Source: Microcoleus sp. AS-A8 (GTDB lineage: Bacteria; Cyanobacteriota; Cyanobacteriia; Cyanobacteriales; Coleofasciculaceae). From it: a stretch of 64,000 nucleotides of DNA. The stretch is taken from positions 143,159-207,158 of the forward strand of contig JAMPKV010000013.1 in assembly GCA_039962225.1 (NCBI GenBank), read 5' to 3'. Below the pieces are notes generated by a model that saw only the letters and a program-made list of their open reading frames with translations, ran no database searches and was not told where the DNA came from. The translations under genes and the position numbers were made by a program. Of the stretch, positions 1 to 7,042 are shown piece after piece. Numbering within the stretch: the first letter of the stretch is position 1; each line of letters begins with the position of its first letter.

Positions 1-112
1 TTTTATTCCTATAATTCATTTCAAATCCAGATAATTCCAGCATGACAATCGTACAGTAGCGTTATGTTCGAGTAATGTTCAGGTAATGTTTGATTTTGGT
101 CAATTTATCAAC

Positions 113-140
113 AAACTTTACATAACTGTTAAACTTTACA
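113..140 (+). promoter_or_regulatory. Direct-repeat decamers upstream of the NACHT gene
   Basis: The decamer AAACTTTACA occurs exactly at 113-122 and again at 131-140, 18 bp start to start, 40 bp before the ATG of the NACHT gene. Further upstream three TATGTT/TAATGTT motifs follow each other at 10-11 bp spacing (63-90). Such helically phased direct repeats are a usual form of operator, and the downstream product has an N-terminal helix-turn-helix, so autoregulation is conceivable. No clear -10/-35 pair was assigned. Confidence 0.35.
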
Positions 141-179
141 AACTCTTCACACAAGTTTCAAAAGCTTTGTGAGTGAACG

Positions 180-2540
180 ATGGCAAGGCAATCCCTCTCA
201 GCCTCTGAACAAGGAATTAAAAAAGCTAAACAAGCATTCAGGCGGACTGAATTGACTCAGGCACTGCTCGCTGATGAAATCGGTCTCAAGACTCGCTCAT
301 CAATTTGGAAATTTTTCAAGGGACAGTCAATTGAGCTTTTTATCTTTAAGGCCATCTGCTCCCGGCTTGAACTGGACTGGGAAGAGATTGCTGCACCTCA
401 GATAGTTAATCAAGAAGACACAATCACTATCGATATTGACCCCCTTGTGCAATATCTGCGCGAGAAGGTACGCCCTAGCATTCAACAGCGCTGTGGCACC
501 ATACGGGTACTTGATATGACCCAGCCCATGGGTTTAATGGATATCTATACTAATGTTAATCTTTTGCAGCAACTAACTGGGGATAGACGGCTGAAAATTA
601 CTCAACTGTTAAAAGATTTCGACCCAGAAGTACACAGCTTTGACCGGATTGGACTGAGTAGAATTACCGAAAAACGCATCTTAGGGGTAGAAGCTGTGAA
701 GCAATACCCTAAGCTGATGGTATTAGGAAAACCTGGTTCCGGAAAGACGACGTTTTTGAAGTATCTGGCGAGCCGGTGCAGCTCAGGAGATTTACTAGGG
801 AATTTTGTCCCCATTTTTATTGCCATTAGGGATTTATCTGAGTCAAATAATCAACCAAATTGCCTTGAATATATAACTCAATTTTTCTCTGTGCATAGCA
901 TTCAACCCCATCAAATTTCTGAAATCCTTAAACAAGGAAGGGCATTAATTTTATTTGATGGATTGGATGAAGTTAGAGAAATCGTTGCCAATCGCATCAT
1001 TAAGGAGATTCGGGATTTTTCGGACCAGTATCATAGGAATCAGTTTGTCATCACCTGCCGAATTTCAGCCCATGAATATATGTTGGAAAACTTCACAGAA
1101 TTGGAAGTAGCCGACTTTAATTATAAGCAGATTCAATCATTTACTACGAAATGGTTTCAGACCAAAGAGTCAGATTTGGATAGGGCTGATCGATTTATCG
1201 AACAGATGCAATTAAATCCACCGATTCGGGAACTAGCCACAAATCCTTTGCTGCTGACGCTATTACTATTAGAGTTTGAAGATTCGGGTGACTTTCCCAC
1301 TGATCGGGCAGAATTATACAGACAAGGCATTGCTACCTTGTTAAAAAAATGGGATGCCAAACGTGGGGTTATGCGTGACCAAGTCTACCAAAATCTATCG
1401 CTGTCGCGCAAGAAAGATTTACTAAGTCACATTGCTCTGGCTACATTTGAGCGCAAGGATTTTTTCTTTAAAAAGAAAGATTTTGAACGGTATATTGCTG
1501 AGTTTATCCGCCATCTACCCCATGCTCAAACTGACCTAGAATCATTACAACTAGATAGCGAGGTTGTACTGAAATCCATTGAAGTGCAGCATGGGTTATT
1601 GGTAGAGCGAGCGAGGGATATTTATTCCTTTTCCCATCGCACATTTCAAGAGTATTTTACAGCAAGAAAGATTGTAAAAAGTTCCGATCCGCAAGCGTTA
1701 GAGAAGGCTTTGAACGGTTTAGTGAGCCACATCACTGAGACAAGCTGGCGAGCAATTTTTGTGCTAACGGTGGGAATGTTGCAGTCAGCGGATTACCTGT
1801 TGCAGTTGATGAAACTGCGGATTGATCAGCTTTTAGCCACGGACGAAAAGCTGCAACAATTTCTGATCTGGGTCAGTAAGAAATCTCTTGGGGTCGAGGT
1901 GACCCATAAAACGGTGGCTGTGCGTGCATTTTACTTTAATCTCGCTCGCGATCGCCATCCTCAGCACGATCCGAAGCGTTACCGGGACTCTGAGTTGATA
2001 CGCGCCCTTGACTATGACCTGTTTATTCTCCTGCGGTTGGGGAATATTAGGGCACGGGATGTCGGTCTAGATGATATCCTGGCTCTTGCGTGCGATCGCC
2101 TATGGCGCTGCGCTTCGCACAATCGAGCCATTGAACTGGATCTAACGTATTATCCTTATGCCTTTAAGGGGGCATTTTTCCTGGCTTGTGAGCGTGCCCC
2201 TATCCTAGATCCGAATCTAGGGCAAGCGCTGCAAGAACTTAAGCAGCAACTCCCTGATTTAGATAGTAACGAGCGGAAGTTTAGGCAATGGTGGGAAGTT
2301 GAAGGTCAAGCTTGGGCTAAACGGTTAAGAGATATATTAATTAAACATCGAAGTCTCGCTCATGATTGGCAGTTCAGCGAGGAGCAAAAGAAATTGTTGA
2401 AAGCTTATTACGATGCCAATCAGTTATTGGTGGATTGTCTTAATAGTGATTGTTACGTCAGTCGTGAGGTACGACAGCATATTGAGGATACCCTATTGTT
2501 ACCTATGGCTGAAATTGAGAATAGGAAGCACAGTTCGTAA
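180..2540 (+). CDS. HTH-NACHT domain STAND NTPase (NLR-like)
   Basis: A 786-residue single protein that begins with a helix-turn-helix-like domain (about residues 10-65, with LTQALLADEIG), followed by a linker and a NACHT NTPase module. The Walker A motif GKPGSGKTT lies near residues 183-191 and the Walker B motif LILFDGLDE near 257-266; the helical part contains NPLLLTLLLLEF and the SFSHRTFQEYFTAR signature typical of NACHT/NLR-like STAND proteins. The C-terminal 300 residues are helical without recognisable LRR, WD40 or TPR repeats. STAND ATPases act as ligand-triggered oligomerising switches, and bacterial NACHT proteins include antiphage defence proteins; a defence role here is inference. 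It stands alone, with no partner gene downstream in the same orientation. Residues about 638-649 are encoded by a HIP1-type palindromic repeat. Confidence 0.85.
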   Translation: MARQSLSASEQGIKKAKQAFRRTELTQALLADEIGLKTRSSIWKFFKGQSIELFIFKAICSRLELDWEEIAAPQIVNQEDTITIDIDPLVQYLREKVRPSIQQRCGTIRVLDMTQPMGLMDIYTNVNLLQQLTGDRRLKITQLLKDFDPEVHSFDRIGLSRITEKRILGVEAVKQYPKLMVLGKPGSGKTTFLKYLASRCSSGDLLGNFVPIFIAIRDLSESNNQPNCLEYITQFFSVHSIQPHQISEILKQGRALILFDGLDEVREIVANRIIKEIRDFSDQYHRNQFVITCRISAHEYMLENFTELEVADFNYKQIQSFTTKWFQTKESDLDRADRFIEQMQLNPPIRELATNPLLLTLLLLEFEDSGDFPTDRAELYRQGIATLLKKWDAKRGVMRDQVYQNLSLSRKKDLLSHIALATFERKDFFFKKKDFERYIAEFIRHLPHAQTDLESLQLDSEVVLKSIEVQHGLLVERARDIYSFSHRTFQEYFTARKIVKSSDPQALEKALNGLVSHITETSWRAIFVLTVGMLQSADYLLQLMKLRIDQLLATDEKLQQFLIWVSKKSLGVEVTHKTVAVRAFYFNLARDRHPQHDPKRYRDSELIRALDYDLFILLRLGNIRARDVGLDDILALACDRLWRCASHNRAIELDLTYYPYAFKGAFFLACERAPILDPNLGQALQELKQQLPDLDSNERKFRQWWEVEGQAWAKRLRDILIKHRSLAHDWQFSEEQKKLLKAYYDANQLLVDCLNSDCYVSREVRQHIEDTLLLPMAEIENRKHSS

Positions 2541-2568
2541 ACCGATGATGATGTATTCCAAATACAGA

Positions 2569-2605
2569 AGCGATCGCCTTTAGAATGATGTAGAAAAGCG
2601 ATCGC
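2569..2605. terminator. Paired HIP1 palindromes after the NACHT gene
   Basis: Two AGCGATCGC motifs about 26 bp apart can pair with each other as a 9-bp stem, 30 bp after the NACHT stop codon, followed by CTTATTTC. This could fold as a weak terminator, or be merely two neighbouring HIP1 sites. Confidence 0.25.
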
Positions 2606-2712
2606 TCTTATTTCAGAGTATTTTCCTATTTTGTAGAGGTGAGTTTAGGCACTCTATTGGTACACCTAACCCTGAATATCCCAACAAAATTCGTTCTTCC
2701 CGCTCAACGGTT

Positions 2713-3078
2713 CTACTGCTTGGGTTGAGCTTGCTCGATTTGCCGAAGTTGATCCTGTGTCAAGATACCTCGAATGGAAGTTAGATAAGATTCAAAAATC
2801 TGCTGAAGTTGCGTTTTCTGCGGGTCTGACAGATTTGTCAGCCCCTGTGGCCCCTTCTTTTTGAACTCCTCCATTTGCGCGGGTGAGAGCACCTTGGAAA
2901 TTTTAGAGATAGTTTGCTCTCGTATGTCTTTAAACTTAGCTTGCTGTTCTTGACTTAAAACGATTTCGCCACTAGTCGGCTGTGATTGTTGTTGAGCCAT
3001 AGCCGCCATTGGAGTGGCAGCAATAGCCGCTGCGACAATCACTCCCATAATCAGCGGCATGATTTTGAGTGTTTTCAT
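2713..3078 (-). CDS. Secreted Spy/CpxP-like small protein
   Basis: A small exported protein with a classic signal peptide (MKTLKIMPLIMGVIVAAAIA..., cleavage near AMA-QQQ) and a helical, Gln/Lys-rich mature part containing LSQEQQAKF, LSPAQMEEF and LTQDQLRQIEQ, i.e. LTxxQ-type repeats of the Spy/CpxP family. Spy-like proteins are periplasmic ATP-independent chaperones or stress sensors; that role is inferred from the motif. The start at 3078 is preferred because AAGGAAG lies just upstream of this ATG; an in-frame ATG at 3099 would put this ribosome-binding site inside the gene. A second Spy-like gene lies at 36977 next to an ECF sigma factor. Confidence 0.7.
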   Translation of the reverse strand: MKTLKIMPLIMGVIVAAAIAATPMAAMAQQQSQPTSGEIVLSQEQQAKFKDIREQTISKISKVLSPAQMEEFKKKGPQGLTNLSDPQKTQLQQIFESYLTSIRGILTQDQLRQIEQAQPKQ

Positions 3079-3332
3079 TCTAATCTTCCTTAGTTTCAAT
3101 TAGCTCGGATATCCCGATCAACAGTCTTGCAGTTCGCATATCGTAGAGCTTTTCTGCCATGATAGTCGAGATTGAGTTGAGTAACAAAAAGTGATCGTTA
3201 GAAATCTTTGTTAAACCGCTCATACATCCTTGTAACATCCTACTGTCTGGTCATCCAATCGGGTGAGTCTCCTCCAATCTGGCTGTCTCACAATAGTAAG
3301 TAAAAGGACACAGATACAGGGGCATACGCGTA

Positions 3333-3677
3333 ATGAAACTACATTTTATCCCGATAACACTGGCGATCGCTTTATCGCTTAATACAGCTTGGCTTGTGGG
3401 TGAATCGACAAAAGTAGTCGCGAATGAGAGATTTGGTTTAAGTCCTTCTGATGCTAATCGACTCGGTCGTGACTTAGCTCCTTCTCTTCCACAAAACCCA
3501 TGGCAACAGAGGATGAACCAAGAAATTTCATGCCTTCTAGAAAAAAATAGAGCTTCGAGAGAATCTTTCTGCAAAACTGAAGCATCTTTCCAGAATAATG
3601 TCGATATACAGGAAGAATTGAAGCCTATACCTCAGCTACAGCCACACAATCTTAACCCATCTTCAATAAAGCGTTAG
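3333..3677 (+). CDS. Small secreted protein of unknown function
   Basis: Encodes 114 residues with an N-terminal signal sequence (MKLHFIPITLAIALSLNTAWLVG) and a probable cleavage site near residue 30 (VVA-NERF). The mature part is about 84 residues, hydrophilic, with two Cys (SCLLEKN and SFCKTE) that could form a disulfide. No family was recognised. A clear ATG precedes it, with only a weak AGGGG upstream. A HIP1-like GCGATCGC lies in the signal-peptide codons. It stands alone between the Spy-like gene and the methyltransferase. Confidence 0.55.
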   Translation: MKLHFIPITLAIALSLNTAWLVGESTKVVANERFGLSPSDANRLGRDLAPSLPQNPWQQRMNQEISCLLEKNRASRESFCKTEASFQNNVDIQEELKPIPQLQPHNLNPSSIKR

Positions 3678-3750
3678 AGCGATGACTCAGTATCAGAACG
3701 TGTTAATATTTAAGGCCATATTTTAGTCGTGAAGTAGATTTTTTCGCCAA

Positions 3751-4365
3751 CTAAACGGGCTGACTAAAAATCGTCAGCAGAACTGAACCGAGAAGATAGT
3801 AATGCCCCAAACACTCGAAACCTGCGGCTGCACCCAATTGCTCTCGTCGCTGTGGGCTGTAACAGCGAATACCGCCGGGAGAAAACCCGAATAAGCGATC
3901 GCCCGTTTCTTCTCTAACGGTATTGTCAGCTAGGTAGAAACGTCCACCGGGACGCAGTACCCGATTCACTTGGGAAACAACCTGTTGAGGATTGGGGTAA
4001 TGCAGAAAGCTGATGGTATTAAACACAGCATCAAATTCACCTTCCGCAAAGGGCATGGATTCAGCATTACCCTGACGATAAGTGAGTCGAGTTCCATGCT
4101 GGTTGCGCTGTTGCGCTTGACGCAGCATTTCCGTCGATAAGTCTAACCCCGTACCTTGAAGTGTGGGAAATTGGGTGGCGAGGCGATGCAGCAGACGACC
4201 TGTACCACAACCGAGATCGAGGACATGGGGTTGATGGGGTAATTCAACGTATTCTAGCATCCGTTTGTGGACAGCCTGGTAAAATATCGTCGTAAACAGG
4301 CAGTCGTAGTTGGGTGCCCAGCGATCAAAGAATTTTTGCTTGTTGTGGAAAACATTACTAGTCAT
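3751..4365 (-). CDS. Class I SAM-dependent methyltransferase
   Basis: A 204-residue Methyltransf_11-type enzyme. SAM-binding motif I is VLDLGCGTGRLL (about residues 47-58), followed by GTGLDLSTEML (motif II region), NAESMPFAEGEFDAVF (motif III region) and VLRPGGRFYLAD (post-motif region). This is the ubiE/COQ5-like fold, but the substrate cannot be read from sequence. It overlaps the upstream TspO-like gene by 4 bp (ATGA), so the two are translationally coupled and probably form an operon. Confidence 0.85.
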   Translation of the reverse strand: MTSNVFHNKQKFFDRWAPNYDCLFTTIFYQAVHKRMLEYVELPHQPHVLDLGCGTGRLLHRLATQFPTLQGTGLDLSTEMLRQAQQRNQHGTRLTYRQGNAESMPFAEGEFDAVFNTISFLHYPNPQQVVSQVNRVLRPGGRFYLADNTVREETGDRLFGFSPGGIRCYSPQRREQLGAAAGFECLGHYYLLGSVLLTIFSQPV

Positions 4366-5159
4366 GGGGATTGTACGCGGGAATTTTGACGACGTAGTAA
4401 GCTGAACACGAGTAATAAAATGAGAGCAATCGCTAATCCTCCGGCTGTTGTTGTAATCAGCAGGATGTTACCCTGACGCACGGCAATCGCGATGAAAGCC
4501 CAAACAAAAACCAGGACAAAAGCTATATCCCTGTGCCCAATGGTAACGATAGCGGCGATCGCTCCACCGGCAACTAATGCGATCGCTGTCCACAGTTGCG
4601 AGTCAATTCCCCAACCGTTCCACCCTAGGCTGTAGAGTGTTGATGCCACATTGACGATAGTCGCCACACTAATCCAAGCCAGATAAATACTCAAAGGAAT
4701 GTGAACCAACCACTTTTCTAACCTTGAAACTCGGTTTGTGCCAATCCCCAGCCGCTGATAAACTCCGATCAAGGGCAGCAAAATTCCTAGCATCGCCAGC
4801 ACTGAGAGAGTGAACCATTGGTACTGAAAGACCCATACCCAGGCAATTTGAGCCAAGCAAGCCACGACCAAAAGATACCCCATCCGCCGCAGACTAGGGT
4901 TTTGTGCTTGGGCAGGCAGTACCTGATAGACGCCGAAGCTTAGCAAACCTAGATAAATCAGTCCCCAGATGGCAAATGCATAGTTTGCCGGAACAATCAA
5001 AACCTCTCGGAAGAAGGTATTGGAAATTGCGCCAATCGTGAGTCCGTTGAGTGGGGCGACGTTCGCCCAAACATTCATGCCAAAGGCGGCAAGGATAGCT
5101 GCCAGGTTAAGGAACTGTCTGAGTTTGTCTCGGTCTAAGGATGTAGTAGATTGTTTCAT
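4362..5159 (-). CDS. TspO/MBR-related membrane protein
   Basis: A 265-residue polytopic membrane protein with about seven to eight hydrophobic segments. The region with NVWANVAPLNGLTIG and PANYAFAIWGLIYLGL, together with the many Trp residues, matches the extended tryptophan-rich sensory/TspO family found in cyanobacteria. Canonical TspO proteins (about 160 residues, 5 TM) bind tetrapyrroles and modulate stress responses; this is the longer variant and its ligand is unknown. It is the first gene of a two-gene operon with the methyltransferase at 3751-4365 (4-bp overlap). Confidence 0.65.
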   Translation of the reverse strand: MKQSTTSLDRDKLRQFLNLAAILAAFGMNVWANVAPLNGLTIGAISNTFFREVLIVPANYAFAIWGLIYLGLLSFGVYQVLPAQAQNPSLRRMGYLLVVACLAQIAWVWVFQYQWFTLSVLAMLGILLPLIGVYQRLGIGTNRVSRLEKWLVHIPLSIYLAWISVATIVNVASTLYSLGWNGWGIDSQLWTAIALVAGGAIAAIVTIGHRDIAFVLVFVWAFIAIAVRQGNILLITTTAGGLAIALILLLVFSLLRRQNSRVQSP

Positions 5160-5793
5160 AACCCAAGAAAAAATTGGTCAACTGAAGGCAGAATGCTCTC
5201 CCAACTCTCTGGTCTGCTTCTCAATCCCTCAAATTTATGATAGTGTTGGTCAATTAATGAGGGGTCTAACCCTTCATGCCTCAATTGGGCATTTGGGCGT
5301 GAACTCTCTGCACAGCGATCGCTGTGCAGTCGCGAGTTACGTTAGGGTAGCTGGCGTGTTAAGGCGAACTCCCGATTGAAACTCTTGCGATCCGTTAGGC
5401 ACGGCAGATGATCGAAAAGTTGGTTTGATAGTCACTGTGTCGAGACAAAGACTCCCCCTAGATGTGAGGGCTGAAAATCCCCAGGAATCGCCCCAGTACT
5501 TAACAGTATTCTTTGTTTGTGGGGTCGCCTTTAACCTATCACCTCTCCCCTTTCGAGTATTGCCCTAGGTCTAGGAAAGATATCCCTAGGTTCCCCAAAC
5601 TTAGCTCAGTACTTTCCTCGATTTTTAACAAATGTTAAAGATTTTTCTGGTTTTTGGCAACCTGAAGACTTGTGTTCAACCATAATAGTTATCTAAAGAC
5701 TTCAAATCTAAGATAGGGAAACAGCGTATTCAGGGTGTGTCAGGAAGTTGCCACACTGCTCCTGCTACCACAACTAGAAACAGAACCAACGTT
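5160..5793. other. Intergenic region between divergent genes
   Basis: 634 bp between the TspO-like gene (leftward) and the cyclic-nucleotide-binding gene (rightward). It holds one HIP1 palindrome with extended arms (about 5311-5325), a perfect 7-bp inverted repeat TTTAACA-AA-TGTTAAA at 5624-5639 that could be an operator for the downstream gene, and several short ORFs without coding character. No RNA gene was recognised. Confidence 0.4.
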
Positions 5794-6357
5794 ATGAAAA
5801 AGGTCTTTTTTTTACTGGGTGAACTAGTGGACGAGGACATCGATTGGATGATCTCAACAGGTCGTCGCGAGGAAGTGCCTGCGGGAACAGTACTCATCCA
5901 AGAAGGTCGGCCCATCGATACACTTCTGATTCTCCTGGAGGGAACGCTGTCGGTGTCTGTTGCCGCCCTAGAAGGCAAGACGATCGCTCGCTTAACCAGT
6001 GGTGCCGTTGTGGGCGAAATGTCCTTCGCTGATGCCCGTCCCCCGTCGGCGACGGTTCAGGCTGTAGAAAATTCCTTGATTTTAGCGATTCCTAGAGCGA
6101 GTTTGGTGGAAAAACTGAGAGAGGATGAAGGATTTGCGTCCCGTTTTTATCGGGCGATCGCCATTTTCATGTCCACCCGACTACGGGGTACAGTGCGATA
6201 TTTGGGTTATGCCAAAGGTCAACTGTTGCAAGACGATAGCACCTCAGCCGATGACCTATCCCCCGAAATGCTGGATAATGTTCCCCTTGCCAAGGCTCGA
6301 TTTGATTGGTTGCTCAGGCGCTTGAGAAATACTGATTACGCCGCCCTCCCTGAATAA
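5794..6357 (+). CDS. Cyclic nucleotide-binding domain protein
   Basis: A roughly 187-residue protein that is essentially one cNMP-binding (CRP-type) domain: the start region MKKVFFLLGEL, then EEVPAGTVLIQEG, LLEGTLSVSV, GAVVGEMSFAD (phosphate-binding cassette region) and PSATVQAVENSLIL. The FGEMAL...R-T/S signature is present as VGEMSFADARPPSAT, so nucleotide binding is plausible. No C-terminal winged-helix DNA-binding domain is present; about 50 residues follow the sensor domain. It may thus be a cAMP-responsive adaptor rather than a transcription factor. The ATG at 5794 is preferred over an in-frame GTG at 5737 because the family match begins there. A cyclase that could supply its ligand is at 34091-35725. 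Confidence 0.75.
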   Translation: MKKVFFLLGELVDEDIDWMISTGRREEVPAGTVLIQEGRPIDTLLILLEGTLSVSVAALEGKTIARLTSGAVVGEMSFADARPPSATVQAVENSLILAIPRASLVEKLREDEGFASRFYRAIAIFMSTRLRGTVRYLGYAKGQLLQDDSTSADDLSPEMLDNVPLAKARFDWLLRRLRNTDYAALPE

Positions 6358-6389
6358 AACCTAAGCTCGGCTATAGAATTGTTTCAGGA

Positions 6390-6428
6390 TTGTTGACCCG
6401 TTAACAATCCCCTAGCATACTTATGCTA
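6390..6428. repeat. Two adjacent inverted repeats after the CNB gene
   Basis: ATTGTT...AACAAT spans 6390-6409 and TAGCATA-CT-TATGCTA spans 6413-6428 (perfect 7-bp arms). They lie 35-70 bp after the stop codon of the cyclic-nucleotide-binding gene. They may be a terminator or protein-binding site; no T-run follows. Confidence 0.3.
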
Positions 6429-6526
6429 TTACGTCAATAAAACGACGATTCTTGGCAGGATAAGTAATTGTGGTCATGAATACCACAAGTTGAGTCAAGA
6501 TCGATTGAAGGTTTTTTAATGAAATA

Positions 6527-6553
6527 CTGCCTCCAAGCTGTGTCAAGAGGCAG
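6527..6553. terminator. Hairpin downstream of the Psb35-like gene
   Basis: CTGCCTC at 6527-6533 pairs with GAGGCAG at 6547-6553 with a 13-nt loop. On the minus strand it lies about 60 nt after the stop of the Psb35-like gene and could act as its terminator or 3' stabiliser. No strong U-run is seen. Confidence 0.35.
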
Positions 6554-6614
6554 GAATCAAGAATGCTAGTTGTTCTTAGCAGATTGACTCTGTTAACTAG
6601 TCATGATGGGGTTT

Positions 6615-6818
6615 TTATAAGCCAGGATTATCTTTCTTTTCTACCTTGGGCACAATATCAGGACGCTCTTTGTTTTCCCAACCGGGAGGACGCTTCGAGT
6701 TGTACCAGGCAATTGAACCAATGGTTACAGCCGCAATAAAACCTACAACGTACACCAGGGTAAAAGAAACTGGAAAATGCGGAGCCGCGTCTACTCCTAA
6801 ATCCATTAATAAATGCAT
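6615..6818 (-). CDS. psb35: Psb35-like small photosystem II assembly protein
   Basis: A 67-residue protein with one transmembrane helix (about residues 18-38, VSFTLVYVVGFIAAVTIGSIAW) followed by the basic stretch YNSKRPPGW and a charged C-terminal tail with KKDNPGL. The single-span architecture and the SKRPPGW motif resemble the small cyanobacterial thylakoid protein Psb35, which stabilises the CP47 assembly module; I recognise this from memory of the family and the assignment is moderate. A good ribosome-binding site (AAGGAG, 9 nt spacing) precedes the ATG. It is monocistronic, downstream of the penicillin-binding protein on the same strand. Confidence 0.55.
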   Translation of the reverse strand: MHLLMDLGVDAAPHFPVSFTLVYVVGFIAAVTIGSIAWYNSKRPPGWENKERPDIVPKVEKKDNPGL

Positions 6819-6987
6819 CGTTTGTAAACTCCTTATGGTATTTTGGTTATCCTACCAAAACATAGAGAAGCTTCTATCACTCTTGAGTTGGATCTGCCTG
6901 ATTGAAGCCAAGAGGGACAAAAAAAGAAGGCTTCAAGGCTCTGCCCAAAAGGCTGAACTCACCACTGTCTCTAGACTCAGCCATGCT

Positions 6988-7005
6988 CTCCCTCTTTTCA
7001 GGGAG
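6988..7005 (-). terminator. Hairpin after the penicillin-binding protein gene
   Basis: CTCCCT-CTTTTC-AGGGAG is a 6-bp stem with a 6-nt loop located 38 nt past the stop codon of the penicillin-binding protein on the minus strand. It lacks a U-tract, so the call is weak. Confidence 0.3.
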
Positions 7006-7042
7006 GGGGTGACAAACTTTTGCTCCTATTGCACTAGCTTTA

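Noticed and set aside
5020..5379. Rightward ORF beginning inside the TspO-like gene
   Set aside because: Antisense to the 5' end of a supported gene, no domain and no ribosome-binding site.
5355..5380. String ending CCCGATTGAAAC, similar to the end of cyanobacterial CRISPR repeats
   Set aside because: Only one copy; no spacers or cas genes anywhere in the window.
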